Assembly (NCBI RefSeq): GCF_042477335.2
Contig: NC_091246.1
Coordinates: forward strand, 213,155,501-213,219,500
Length of the DNA stretch: 64,000 nucleotides
Direction: 5' to 3'
From: Ovis canadensis
Taxonomy: Eukaryota; Chordata; Mammalia; Artiodactyla; Bovidae
The translations under genes were made by a program, and so were the position numbers. Positions 1-12,025 of this stretch are shown in pieces; within the stretch, counting starts at the first letter, position 1, and every line of letters begins with the position of its first letter. Under the pieces are notes generated by a model that worked only from the letters and a program-made list of their open reading frames with translations, was not told the origin of the DNA and ran no database searches.

Positions 1-382
1 GGAGACAACTCTAGAGAAAGGGGTGAGAATTCAGCCCTTAGCTCCAAGACTTATATTGACAAGAGTGTTTCGTGCATTTCATAAGCTGGCAATCAGTCCC
101 CTTCAGCTTTTCAGCAAGTGTGTCCAAGCCAGTCTAAACCATTGTTTGATAAGTTTAGAGCTTAGATTTATGAGTGGGAGGGACTAGAGTCTATGTTCTC
201 AAATGGTATGGGAATTGAGTGTTCAGCTCAGAGGTGGATCTGGGAGGGACACTCAAATCACCAGATATACACTGCACAGTGTTGTGATAATTTTATTCAA
301 AGACTTATTCTTGGAAAAGCAGTTCATCAATAGAGATATTGCAGATTTAGAATGCAAGATGCTTCATTAGTTGTTAAGCTAG
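1..382. other. Unassigned intergenic DNA left of the L1
   Basis: No gene, convincing repeat or long reading frame is visible here. It is ordinary AT-rich sequence up to the first copy of the L1 target duplication, which begins at 383. Confidence 0.5.
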
Positions 383-396
383 AATTTGAGTCTTGA

Positions 397-677
397 CCAA
401 AAAAAAAAAAAAAATTACAGGCCAATATCTTTGATGAATCTAGATGCAAAAATTCTCAACAAAATACTAGCAAACCAAACCCAATGACACATAAGATCAT
501 ATATCACAACCAAGTGGGATTCACCGCAAGGATGGTTCAACACACACAAATCAATGTGATATACCACATCAACAAAAAAGACAAAAAACACATCATCATC
601 TCAATAGATGCAGAAAAACCATTTGACAAAAATTCAACATCTACTCATGGTAAAAATTCTTACCAAAGTAGGTATAG
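397..677 (+). mobile_element. L1 LINE, 5'-truncated, left part (ORF2 reverse transcriptase region)
   Basis: The + strand reads as the L1 ORF2 reverse-transcriptase region. A short open stretch at 484-684 contains the motif [11 protein letters not shown], which corresponds to RT motif A with its catalytic Asp. The element starts inside ORF2, so it is 5'-truncated. The 14-bp duplication aatttgagtcttga lies just before it at 383-396 and recurs at 3454-3467 after the 3' A-rich tail. The L1 is interrupted at 677 by a younger insertion and resumes at 1480. It is a dead copy with no complete ORF. Confidence 0.9.
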
Positions 678-1358
678 TGTTTAGTTCAGTTCATTTCAGT
701 TGCTCAGTCGCGTCCGACTCTTTGTGACCCCATGAATCGCAGCACGCCAGGCCTCCCTGTCCATCACCAACTCCCGGAGTTCACCCAGAATCACGTCCAT
801 CGAGTCAGCGATGCCATCCAGCCATCTCATCCTCTGTCATCCCCTTCTCCTCCTGCCCCCAATCCCTCCCACCATCAGAGTCTTTTCCAATGAGTCAACT
901 CTTCACATGAGGTGGCCAAAGTACTGGAGTTTCAGCTTCAGCATCATTCCTTCCAAAGAAATCCCAGGGTTGATCTCCTTCAGAATGGACTGGTTGGATC
1001 TCCTTGCAGTCCAAGGGACTCTCAAGAGTCTTCTCCAACACCACAGTTCAAAAGCATCAATTCTTCAGTGCTCAGCCTTCTTCACAGTCCAACTCTCAAA
1101 TCCATACATGACTACTGGGAAAACCATAACCTTGACTACACAGACCTTTGTTGGCAAAGTAATGTCTCTGCTTTTCAATATGCTATCTAAGTTGGTCATA
1201 ACTTTCCTTCCAAGAAGTAACCATCTTTTAATTTCATGGCTACAGTCACCATCTGCAGTGATTTTGGAGCCCCAAAAAATAAAGTCTGACACTGTTTCCA
1301 CTGTTTCCCCATCTATTTCCCATGAAGTGATGGGACAAGATGCCATGATCTTAGCATA
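678..1358 (-). mobile_element. BovB (RTE) LINE 3' fragment, nested in L1
   Basis: Read on the minus strand this is the 3' part of BovB: the C-terminal portion of the ORF2 product followed by the BovB 3' end, which begins at 678. It lies inside the L1 and, together with the SINE piece to its right, is bracketed by the 13-bp duplication aaagtaggtatag (665-677 and 1480-1492). It is therefore a later insertion than the L1. Long frames on the + strand here (for example 811-1359) are antisense shadows. Confidence 0.9.
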
Positions 1359-1479
1359 GTATATACTATATACTACAGTCCAACTCTATGTGACCCCATG
1401 GACTGCAGCCCAACAGGTTCCTCTGTCCATAGAATTCTCCAGGCAAGAATACTGAAGTGGGTTGCCATTTCCTTCTCCA
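1359..1479 (-). mobile_element. Bov-tA SINE fragment joined to the BovB
   Basis: Minus-strand Bov-tA sequence, including the diagnostic block around gaccccatggactgcagc. It ends exactly at the right-hand copy of the 13-bp duplication that also encloses the BovB, so the two pieces behave as one composite insertion. A short palindromic AT stretch (about 1358-1375) marks the junction. Confidence 0.8.
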
Positions 1480-3453
1480 AAAGTAGGTATAGAGGGAACA
1501 TATCTCAGTATAGAAAGGCTGTTTATGATGTACAGAAATCAGTTGCATTTCTTTACACTAACAACAAAATATCAAAAAGGGGATGTTAAAAAAAAAACTA
1601 TTAAAATTGTGCCCCTCAAAATAAAGTACTTAGGGAATAAACTTGACCAAGCAGGTGAAAGAATGATATGCTAAGAACTATAAAACATTAATAAAGGAAA
1701 CTGAAGACAATTCAAAGAAATGGGGAGATAGCCCATGCTCTTGGGTTGGAAAAATTAATGTAATGTTGTTAAACTGTTCACAATACTCAAAGCAATCTAC
1801 AGACTTAATGTAATCCCCACAAAATTATCCATGTCATTTTTCATAGAACTAGAACAAATAATCCTAAAATTTATATAGAATCATAACAGCCCCAGAAACG
1901 CCAAAGCAATCCTGAAGAAAAAAAATGAAGAAGGAAGAATAACCCTGCCGGACTTTAGATAATACTGCAAAGGTACATCTATCAAAATATAATGGTATTG
2001 GCACAAAAACAGGCGTATGTATCAATGGAACAGAATAGAGAGCCCAGAAATAAACCCGTACACCTATGGTTAGTTACTCTTCAACAAAAGAGGCAAGAAT
2101 ATACAATGAGAAAAAATAGTCTTTTTCCAAGTGGTGTTGGAAAACTTGGACAGTCATATGTAAGTCAATGGAGTTAGAACACGCCTTCTCATCATACATA
2201 AAAATAAACTCAAAAATGGCTTAAAGACTTAAACATAAGACATGACACCATAAAACTTCTAGAAGAGATCTAGGCAAAACATTCTGAAATAAATTGTATT
2301 GACACCAGTGTTTTCTTAGGTCTCCCAAGGCCAAAGGGAAAAAAGGAAAAAACAAATGAGATGTAATCAAACACACAGCAAAGGAAGCTATAAACAAAAT
2401 GGAAAGATAACCTACAGACTGAGAGAAAATATTTGCAAAGTATGCAATCGACAATGGCTTAATTTCCAAAATAAGTAAACAGCTCAAGCAGCTCAATTAT
2501 CAGGAAAAAAAATCAGAAACTGAACGGAAGATCTAAATAAACATTTCTCCAAAGACATATAGATGGCTGAAAAGTACATGAAAACATTGCTAATTATTAG
2601 AGAAATGCAAATTTAATCTACAATGAAATACTACCTCACACTGATCAGAATGGCCATCATTAAAAACTGTACAAATAACAAATGCTGGAGAGGATGTGGA
2701 GAAATGGGAAGACTCTTTCACTGTTGATGAGAATGTAAGTTGGTACAACCTCTATGGAAAACACTATAGAGGCTTCTCAGAAAACTAAAAATAGAATTAC
2801 CATATGGGCATATGTCCAGACAAAACTATAGTTCAAAAGGATACAGGCATCCCTATGTTCATAGCAGCACTATTCATAATATCCAAGACATGGAAACAAT
2901 CTTAGGGTTGTACATATGTCCATCAACAGATGAATAAATAAAGGTATGGTACCTGTATATGATACAATATTACTCAGCCATAAAAAAGAATCAAATGATG
3001 CCATTTACAGCAATATGGATGCAACTAGAGATTACCATATTAAGTGAAGTCAGTCAAAAAGAGAGACAAATGCCACGTGATATCATTTATATGTGGAACT
3101 AAAATATGGCACAAATGAACCTATCTATAAAAAAGAAAACAGACTTAGGAACATAGCGAACAGACTGAAGGTTGGCAAGGGGGAAGAGGCTGGGGGAGGG
3201 ATGGAATGGGAGGTTGAGTTTAGCAAATGTAAGTTTTATATATAGCATGAATAAACAACAAGGTCCTAGTGTATATCACAGGGAGCTATATTCAATACTC
3301 TGATAAACTATAACAGAAAACTATATTACAAACTAGAATGTGTATAATGCATAACTGAATCACTTTGCTCTACAGTGGAAATGAACAAAACCTTGTAAAT
3401 AAACTATCCTTCAGTTAAAATAAGTAATTCTCTAATTAAAAAAAAATAACAAT
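1480..3453 (+). mobile_element. L1 LINE, right part (ORF2 C-terminus and 3' UTR)
   Basis: Continuation of the L1 from 677. The remainder of ORF2 is riddled with stops. It is followed by the long A-rich L1 3' UTR and an A-rich tail (about 3439-3453). The 14-bp duplication aatttgagtcttga follows at 3454-3467, matching 383-396, so both ends of the insertion are defined. No open frame above about 90 codons survives. Confidence 0.9.
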
Positions 3454-3467
3454 AATTTGAGTCTTGA

Positions 3468-3861
3468 AAGATGTTTTCCTGCTTGGGGCAGAAGATCCAA
3501 GAAAAGCACTTGGACCCCCCAGGCCCGCTCAGCTGCTTTGCTTTGCCCCAGGGTGAGAAGTCTGGGAAAGCTTGATAATCAGGTTGATCACAGAAACCTG
3601 TTCCAACTCTCAGAGTCTAAAAGTACCTCCTCCTTTTCTTTCCTGGGGCACTTATTCTTTCCAGAGTTGAAACAAAGACATTCCATCAGGTGAAAACTAC
3701 TTCTCCCCATGTTCCTGTGGTACCATTCAAACAAAGAGCCACCCAGGTGAGACACCACGAGAACTGTGCATTCAAGGACACATAAAGCCCTGGGTGGTGA
3801 GTCACCAAGGTCGCTGGAACCAGGGCTTCTGCTCACCATCGTCTGACATCACTTCATGAAG
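3468..3861. other. Unassigned intergenic DNA
   Basis: No repeat or gene recognised. Overlapping short frames on both strands (3457-3693 and 3588-3839) have no recognisable domain. Confidence 0.4.
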
Positions 3862-4045
3862 AGCTACCACTTCTAGTTGTGTGACCTTGGGCACACCCCT
3901 TAATCTTGGCGGTGTCTCTGCTCCCTCATCAGCAGAATGGGGATAATGATAGAAAGCACCTCTTTTGGATGTTAGAGGATTGCCTGCGTCTGTACAAAGT
4001 GCTGGGAGAAGTACCTGGCATACATCTTTATAAAAGTGTTTTGAT
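3862..4045 (+). mobile_element. MIR SINE
   Basis: The MIR core is recognisable in gtgtgaccttgggcacaccc, followed by the diverged 'cctcatc...aatggggataat' and 'agtacctggcatac' blocks in correct order. It is an ancient mammalian tRNA-derived SINE, heavily decayed. Confidence 0.8.
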
Positions 4046-4317
4046 GACTAAACAAAAGTTAGTTTGGATCTACTCCTTTCTCAAGATAGTTTAAATTTTT
4101 TCGTTACAATAAAAAGCCTGCCTTTACTTACCGCTCCCACAAGAATTTCTGCAGCAATTATATGGATGAATGGTAAGACAGGGTTCTTATTGCCTGTCAC
4201 CATCAACACTTTTTCCTCTCCTTACAGGGTAAGGAATTTGCATATTATCTTGCACTAGTTACTCTAAGCAAAGCTGGCCTTATTAGCAAAAGAAAGATGT
4301 GTTTGACATATAGATGC

Positions 4318-4732
4318 TTGTGATAGGCTTGAATAATGACCTCCAAAAAACGTCCACATCATAATCCCCAAAACCTGTGAATATGTAACGTTATATGGTG
4401 GATGTGATGAAGTTAAGGAATTTGAGATGGGGAGATTATCCTGGTGGGCCCAGTGTAATCATCAGCATCTTTATACAAAGAAGGCAGGAGGTCAGAGAGG
4501 AGAGATGCTGCATTGCTGACCTTGAAGATGGAGGGAGGGAATGCAAATCAAAGAATGGTGGCAGGCTTTAGAAGCTGTCAAATGCCAGGAAACAAATTCT
4601 CTCCTGAAGTCTTTAGAAGGAACGCAGCCTGATTTTAGACTTCTGATCTCCAGAACTAGAAGATAGTAAATTTGTGTTGCTTTAATATACTAACTTTGTA
4701 TTTATTTCTTACAGTAACAACTGGGAAATAAT
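4318..4732 (+). mobile_element. ERVL-MaLR-like solitary LTR (MLT-type)
   Basis: A roughly 415-bp block has the order typical of mammalian MaLR LTRs: an opening like 'ttgaataatgacctcc', 'gagatggggagattatcctgg', a 'ggtgggccc' block, and a closing stretch ending 'ggacttctgatctccagaactagaagata' then 'aatttgtgttgctttaa'. No internal MaLR sequence is attached, so it looks like a solo LTR. The subfamily cannot be fixed by eye. Confidence 0.6.
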
Positions 4733-5477
4733 ACAGTGTACCAAACATTTTTTTCCAGATGGAACCTGGAAAGTTCAGAGGCCTTGACCTTGCAGCAAGG
4801 TGTCCAGAGTGAACTGTAGCAGAAGAGGCAAAAGAACTCAAGACAACTTTTTTTAAAAAAAGAATGATTTGGCATCATCCTCTGGACTCTGTTTCATGAT
4901 CAACTAAGAACAAGCTCATTTACCATCTGGTCACGAATTGTACCTGCAGGTGTTTCCAAACATAGCAGGAAATTTTTTCCTTAGAACATACTTGAAAAGT
5001 TCTCAAGTTTTTTTTGTTGTGCCATTTTTCCCATTGTCGACTGTTGCCTGAATCTTTTCTTTACATTTTTACTTATTTATATAATAGTACTGACAATCAC
5101 ACAGCAGTGCTATCTTGTGCTATCTTGTCCCTCATAACAATGAATTTCCAAAGGGCCAACACCAAGGATTATTCTTGTTCTTACCTACCCCGCTCCCCAT
5201 CCCATCGGGCCTAGACCATTTATTGAGCTGTTGTTATTGCTAGAGCTGTGCAGACACTTCCATTTACATTACTTCCCATAATCTCCACTATAAACTCAAG
5301 TGCTTTGTCCAGGGCCCTACAAATACTAAAGTGAGAGAACCCCAGCTCCATGCTCTTTCCAAACCATCACATTGAATTATAGCAAATGAGAGCACTGGAG
5401 TGCTCTCTGGTTGGAGCCTTAGCTCTTTCACTTATTACCAGATGCACCTTGTCACCATTCGAGTGTCTGTTGTGCGT
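4733..5477. other. Unassigned intergenic DNA
   Basis: No gene or clear repeat seen. AT-rich non-coding sequence. Confidence 0.4.
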
Positions 5478-5606
5478 GTGTGCTAAATCACTTCAGGTGT
5501 GTCCAAATCTTTGCAACCCCATGGACCATAGCCCACAAGGCTCCTCTGTCTATGGGATTCTCCAGACAAGAATACTGGAGTGAGTTGTCATGCCCTCCTT
5601 CAGGGT
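5478..5606 (-). mobile_element. Bov-tA SINE, truncated
   Basis: Minus-strand Bov-tA, recognised from the ccccatgga...ggctcctctgtc...gggattctccagacaagaa series. The tRNA-derived head is missing. Confidence 0.85.
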
Positions 5607-6369
5607 TGGGTTGCTCTTACTTCATCTCTAAAACCTACCCTGTAGGTATTTCAAGCTCCTTCTGGGAGAGGCTGGAGGCACATCAGAGCTGGTTCCCACT
5701 TTCCCCCAAGGCAGCAACAGGTGTCTGAGGATGGCTGATGGAGCAAAGCTCTGAAGGGTACTCTACTTTTTACCCAGTGAAGCCCAGTTCTGGTCCTCCT
5801 TCCCTGCCTTCTCCAAAAGAAGCCATTATCCGGCTGGAGATTACTTTCTCCCTGGGAGCATCACTACATCACCTACCCCAGTTTCCATGACTTTCATTTG
5901 GTGCAAATGCTGTTTCTCCCTCCCTCCACCTCCCAACCAGGATCTCACTGCCAGAGACACATTCAGCAGCAACTTAGAGAGCCTCACTGGAGGCAGGCCA
6001 AAAGCTAATGCCATATCTGACCGTTTCCTTCACCATAGTTCTGGACACTTATCCAGGCGCTGAAGAAGATTTGAAGATGAAAGGGCTATGCGACCTTATT
6101 GTCTGAGATGAGCGAGAGGGTCCCTGTGCCTGAGAAACAGACATGCCAGCAGTTTCCACTACTTCTTCAACCCAAGGATGAGGGAGAAAGCAAGCAGACC
6201 AGAGCAACTCCCAACCTCAATTCCAGGAACCAGGAAAGAGTCTCAGCCACCTACCAAATTATCTAAAATGTAATTCAGGAAAGACCAGCCAGGGTGTCAG
6301 AGGAGAAAGACCTGACCTCACCACCTCTCATGGGCACATCAAAAATCACAATGCAGAACAGCCATGGGG
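5607..6369. other. Unassigned intergenic DNA
   Basis: No gene or clear repeat seen. An A16 run starts at about 6375, at the approximate left edge of the next L1 block. Confidence 0.35.
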
Positions 6370-8640
6370 AGGGAAAAAAAAAAAAAAAACAGAATTACCA
6401 GAAAAGATCTTTTACAATTGAAAACCTAAGGAAGAAACCATGAAACATAAAGGGGGGGATGGACTTCAGAAATAACCAAGTCCCATTACTGACTGGGGGG
6501 TGGCGACCCACAACTTGAGAGTAATTATACTGCAGAGATTTTCCCACAGGAGTGAGGGTTCTGAGCCCCACGTCACACTTCCCAGCCCAGGACTCCTGCC
6601 CCGAGAAGGCGAGCCCTTCAGAGCATTTGAAGGCCAGTGTGGCCTAATTCCAGGAACCCCACAGGACTGGGGGAAATGGAGACTTCACTTTTAAAGGTGC
6701 ACACAAAATCCCACATGCACTGGGGCCCAGGACAAAATTAGCAGTTTGATAGCAGCCAGTCCTGCCTGCTGGTCTTGAAGTGTCTCCCGGAGAGGCGAGG
6801 GCAGCCGCAGCTCACGCTGGGGCGCTGGTGGCAGCTGTATTTGGGAGCCCCTTCAACATGGACACTGGCAGGTGCCAGGTGGGCTCCTCCTTCTTGCTCA
6901 TTAGCTCCAAATTAGCACCAAGACCTGGACTCACTTAACAGCCTGTAGGCGCAGGTGCTGGGACGCCTCAGGTCAAAGAGCTATCTGGGTAGGGACACAG
7001 CCCCAGACACCAGCAGACGGGGAGTCTAGAGACCTCCTGAGTCCACGGTGTCCTCTAGACACGGCCCTGCCCATCAGAGGGCCCAGGACCCAGCTCCATG
7101 CCCCCAGGGGGCCAGCACCAGTCCCAGAATCCCTTGCATTCCCATTCTGCCCACTGGCGGGCCAAGATTCAGGTAACCCCGGATCCCACACCCAGCTTTG
7201 TCAGGACCTGCTCCCCTCCACCAATGATCTGACACCAGCTCTGGGATCCCTGGGCCCTGCAGCCTGACTCCAGTACCTAGCTCTGGCTGCCAGTAGTCTG
7301 ATGCTAACCTCAGGCCCTGGCTTCACCCTCCTTGCTCATTAGCACCAAATTAGCACCGAGACCTGGCCTTGCTCAACAGCCTGTAGGTGCAGGTCCTGGG
7401 ATGTCTTAGGCCAAACAACTAACTGGGTAGGGATATAGCCCAGGGTGTTGTGTAGGGCAACAGCTCCAGAGTCTTCAGGACTGACTCCACCCATCAGTGA
7501 GCCAGCACTAGCCCTGGGGCCCCCTAGGGTTCTTCAAGCAGTCACTGCATGACCAGGCCCCACTAAGCAGCAGCCAACAGTATCTACACAAGGCAAGGCC
7601 TGGCAACCAACTGAGCTAGGGACCAACTATGCCTACAGAGCACCCACATAATCAGCCCACCACAACAGAAGGACCCACGCAGCCCTCTTAGGCAAATTCC
7701 TAGAGCTTGAGTGGTGAGAGGGGAGTACACTGCTTGGATGCATAGGCAGTCTCCTACAGAAGACCACTTCTCCAAGGTCAAGAAACACAACTAATCTACC
7801 ACATACACAGCAACTTAGACAAAATACGGCAGCAGAGGAACATGTTCCAGATGAAGCAATAAGACAAAACCCCAGAAGAAAAACTAAGTGCAGTGGAGAT
7901 AGGCAACCTACCCACAAAAATAGTTCAGAGTAATGACTGTAAAGATGATCGAAGAACTTGGTTGGCGGGGGGTGGGGGGGTGGGGGAGTGGATGTACAGT
8001 TAGACGTTTTTAACTAAGAGAAAATATAAAGAACAACCAAACAAAGATGAATACAATAACTAAAATGAAAAATGCACAAGGAGAAATCCACAGTAGATGA
8101 AATGATACAGAAGAGGTTCAGTGAGCTGGAAGACAGAGCAGTGGAGATCCCTGTCACAAAACAGAAAAAAGAAAAAGAAATGTTTTTTAATGAGGACAGT
8201 CTAAGAGACCTCTGAGACAACATGAAGTGCACTAATATTCGCATTATTATAGGGATACCAGAAGGAGAAGAGAGAGAGAGAAAGGGCCTGAGAAAATATT
8301 TGAAAAGAGTAGCTGAAAGCGTCCTTAACCTGGGGAAGGAAACTTTCATCCAGAGTCCCAAACAGGATTAACCCAAGGAAGAACACACCAAGATACATTG
8401 TGAGTTAAAAATGACAAATATTAAAGCGGGAATATTAAAAGCGGCAAGCAAAAAAGCAACAGCTCCCATAAAGCTATGATCTCTCAGCAGAAAGTCTGCA
8501 GGCCAGAAGGGAGTGGGACAATACACTCAAAATGATGAAAAGGAAAACTCTACAACCAAGAACACTCCACCCAGCAAGGCTCTCTTTCAGATCTGATGGA
8601 AAGATCAAAGCTTTACAGACATAATTCAGGATTTTAAATT
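6370..8640 (+). mobile_element. Old L1 5' end: 5' UTR plus ORF1 remnant
   Basis: The GC-richer left part (about 6480-7800) matches the style of a mammalian L1 5' UTR. From about 7800 the sequence becomes an L1 ORF1-like region: A-rich, with a 'ggataccagaaggagaagagag' block near 8255 and a 'cagaaagtctgcaggccagaaggga' block near 8487, which encode the conserved ORF1 C-terminal part. There is no intact ORF1, and ORF2 and the 3' end are absent. The frames on the minus strand at 8014-8398 are antisense shadows. Both boundaries are approximate. Confidence 0.7.
6893..7442 (+). repeat. Direct repeat within the L1 5' UTR (two copies, about 435 bp apart)
   Basis: A block of about 110 bp at 6893-7001 ('cttgctcattagctccaaat ... 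gggtagggacacagccc') recurs at 7329-7442 with roughly 85-90% identity by eye. This suggests a duplicated 5' UTR segment (monomer) of the L1 promoter. Confidence 0.75.
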
Positions 8641-9224
8641 GTTTAGCTCTCTGGACATCATAATATGAAATTCTTTGGCTTACTTTTTTTGGACATTTTA
8701 CTTTGAAACATATGCTCAGTTCTCATTACATGTGAATTAAAATAGAAGATTGCCTCTACTATATCAGGCAGGTGATCCGTAGCTACTCAGGAGCTTTACA
8801 AGGGCCGGCTGTAATCCCTTGGTTACAACTGCTATAGCAGGAACAATACTGTCTGGCTCAGTGTTTCTCAGTTCTTGCCACATGTAGAATCACTTGGGAA
8901 GACTAAATCAATGCCCTGATCCCACCCTGACTAGGAAAATCAGAATCTCTGAAGCCAGGCGTGGGTGCATTAAAAAAATTCCTCCACTGGTATTAATGGG
9001 CAGCCAGGATTGGAATTTCTGGTGAGGAGCTCAGAAAGGTTGTATTTGCAATCTGAAAGGTTTGCATTATTCCTCACTAGTGGTAAAAAGAAAGACAAGC
9101 CACCTGAGCATTCTTCACCTTAGTTTATTCACCTGGGGGTCAATAAAAAGAGCAGCACTTCCCAATTTTTTTTCATGTCATGGAACACAGAGAAAATAAA
9201 AATATGCATAAGAGCATCCTGGGA
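8641..9224. other. Unassigned intergenic DNA
   Basis: No gene recognised. The stretch around 8870-9000 (cagtgtttctcagttcttgcc ... cactgg) resembles a diverged hAT/MER5-type remnant, but I cannot place its ends. Confidence 0.35.
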
Positions 9225-9358
9225 ACTCCTGGCCAAGGAAATGGCTACCCACTCTAGTATTCTTGCCTGGAAAATCCCATGGACAGAGGAGCCTGGCGGG
9301 CTACAGTCCATGGGGTTGCAAAGAGTCAGACGTATCTTAGTGACTAAACACCAACAAA
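9225..9358 (+). mobile_element. Bov-tA SINE, truncated
   Basis: Plus-strand Bov-tA body: ggaaatggctacccactcta, gaaaatcccatggacagagg, gggttgcaaagagtcagac. The tRNA-Glu-like head is lost. Confidence 0.85.
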
Positions 9359-9397
9359 CAGTCCCAGGAACTCCAGGAACCAATAGACAAATGAATT

Positions 9398-9615
9398 GTC
9401 TGTGTGTGTGTGTTAGTCACTCAGCCATGTCTGATTCTTTGCAATCCCATGGACTGCCAGAGGCCCACCAGGCTCCTCTGTTCGTGGAATTCTCCAGGCA
9501 AGAATACTGGAGTGGGTGGTCATTCCCTTCTTTAGGGGATCTTCCTGATTGAGGGATCAAACCTGTGTCTCCTGCATTGCAGGCAGATTTTTTACAGGCT
9601 GAGCCACTAGGGAAT
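9398..9615 (-). mobile_element. Bov-tA SINE, near full length
   Basis: Minus-strand Bov-tA with a (gt)n tail remnant at the left. The tRNA-derived head is at the right (cctgtgtctcctgcattgca then ttttacaggctgagccacta). It lies head-opposed to the Bov-tA at 9225-9358, forming an inverted pair. Confidence 0.9.
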
Positions 9616-10930
9616 GAAGGGAGGTGACTTTCTTGGGTCCTTCGACTCTCTCAAGGGCTGAAGGGATCAATAGACCTAGTAGCTACCACGCTCTGTCTGC
9701 TTCAAGGTAAGCCTGTTGGAAGGCTTTGCAGAGAAGAGGAAGTAGGAGAGATTTTTACCAAGTCATCCTACCACAGATTGTTCAAGCTAAAAGGAAACCT
9801 AAAAAAAAAAAATGATCTGTTCTAACTCCTTTATTTCAAAGAGGGGGAGAATGAGGCTAGAGATGTGGGATGACTCACTCAAACAGTGTACCAGGTCTGT
9901 ATGAAGGATTGCCTTTGGTCAAATCAAGCCCCTGGGCAGGAGTGCTATCCCCTTCCTTTGATCAGAGGGCAGCCACAAAACAATGCTTCCAGGTCTTGTC
10001 AAGCGATCTGACTTACATCACCCTAGTGGATTCATCACGTTGATTCATCAGCCCCATGCTCTCCTTGCAGCCCAGGAAGCTGGCTGAGAGACAACTGTCT
10101 TAAAGCATGGGTGCCTGTGCAGAATGACAGCAAGCAAGTTTCTTTGCTCTTTTCCTTTTCAATCTGAAAAGCTGCAGTCAATGAATGTGTACAGAATTAA
10201 AGGCAGGAGTACGGGAACAGGGGTCTAATCGGAGAGCCACTCAGGACTGACAAGTCCACGGCTCAGCATGTTGAAATCATTTGTCTAGCTGAAGGACCGT
10301 CTTCCCCAGTCAGGTTTATTTCAGTTGCAGAAGGGTTGGGGTTTGGGGGAGCTGTTTGGGTCCTGACACTTGAGCTGCTTCTGCGCAGCTGATTTCTAAC
10401 AAATCCTTGATTCTGGAAACACTGGTTGCCTGGTTTATATGTGACTCAGAACTCCCCGCCCCCACTCACCTCCTCAATTCCATTTCCCCATGCTGCATGG
10501 AGATGAAAACCCAGAATGCAAAATAGAAAATGTGTTGGTGACAAAGAAAGGCCAAGAAGCCACTGGTTACACAGGCTTGGAAGTGGAAGCCAGGTGCTTC
10601 TCTCCAGTATGACGGCAGACTGTCTTTGAAACAGATGTCACCGCTCCTTTGCCATTCTCTTCTCGAAAGGGAGGTGCCGAGCTCCAGAAAGGGAGACAAT
10701 AGGCATTAATATCCATTGGAATGACAGCTGTTTATGACTAGCTTTGCTCAGGACACGTGTCCCCCAAGCAAAATGATTAGCACTCTGGCAGAATACAATA
10801 TTTGTGGGTAATCAAAAGCGAATGGCGAATCGTCTAGGCTAATAGGAAGCAGGGTCCTCATCAGCCTTTCTGGAAGTTCTCACCAAGAATAAATAATAAA
10901 GTGAGCTCCTAGCAGTAGCCTCCTTCCTAC
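9616..10930. other. Unassigned intergenic DNA
   Basis: No gene or confident repeat recognised. Short frames here (for example 10466-10699 minus) lack any domain signature. Confidence 0.4.
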
Positions 10931-11060
10931 TCATAACATAGTGAATTTGTTTAATGTGTCCTGGGAAAACTTACCTACCTCACCAGGGTGTTATGAGGAT
11001 TAATTAATGTTTATAAAGTGCTTGGAATTCCACTGAAGAAATGTACCTAGTCGATGCAAA
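10931..11060 (+). mobile_element. MIR-like SINE fragment
   Basis: The block 'acctacctcaccagggtgtt atgaggattaattaatg ... aaagtgcttggaa' matches the 3' half of MIR in order. It is decayed. Confidence 0.65.
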
Positions 11061-12025
11061 TTATTATCATTCTATAGTACCTTTCATTCCAGAATCTCAA
11101 AGTGCTTCCCCAACAATTAATTAAGCCTCACTACAACCCTGTGAGGGAGGAGAGCATCCTTCTGCCCTTACTAATACAGCAGAGTTTCTGCACCTGAGTC
11201 ACAGAGTCTAATGTTCCAGTCACCCTCCAGGAGGGAGAGAGACCCCATTAGCAAGCATCCCTAAGTGCTTCATAATACATGAGCTGCTAACAATGTGAGG
11301 CAAAGCACTATATTCAATTCTGATGGCCATAAGGACTTGTTTAATTTTGTTCGGCCCCTAACCGTCTGGGCTGCTTGTTTTCTGTCCCCACCCCTCCCTT
11401 GTAAAGCAATAAGGTGCTTGTCAGATGAGAGCCCAATTAGCAGCTGTAACAAGTCACAGTGTTCTGACTGTACCATCTAATCCTATTCCTTAGCATCTGC
11501 AATTCTAGTAACAGGTTGTACCTCTCTCCCACCATGCATACCCCAGAAGTTGACTCATCCTTTGCAAAAATTTTAATGGGATTATCAACAGGATGGACGG
11601 TTAGATGCCACGTTAGCCATCTAGAAGCTGCAAGCTCGTCTAACACATGAGCATCTCAAGCAGGTACTGTAATTCCCTTTTCATTACAAGTGCAGTAATT
11701 CGTGCACACAAATCTCTTGCGTTGGCTCCTTTTAAAAGGAACCTGGAAATTGAGTGAGCATGTGTAGCATTCCAGTGAGTGCTGGAGACAAATCAAGCCT
11801 GCAGAGCCCTCACCAAAAGTGTTTTAAAACAGAACTTCTGGCATCAGATCTGGACAAGTTTTAAGTCAGGAATTTCCTCAGGAGGCCAACATTCTAGTCA
11901 TGAAAATCTGGGAGGAAAATCATGATTTCCACCTCTAATCCGATCTAAGGGGTTGATTTGCTGTGTGATCTCAGAAACATTCCCAAAACTTGCATAAAAC
12001 TCCCCATTGCTCTGATGTTCAGTTC
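11061..12025. other. Unassigned intergenic DNA
   Basis: No gene. Low-repeat, mixed-composition sequence without an interpretable reading frame. It could include ancient conserved non-coding sequence, but nothing here proves it. Confidence 0.35.

Noticed and set aside
811..1359. 182-codon plus-strand frame
   Set aside because: Antisense of the BovB C-terminal region. The same shadow occurs at 15325-15870 (minus) and 31076-31417, so it is a repeat artefact.
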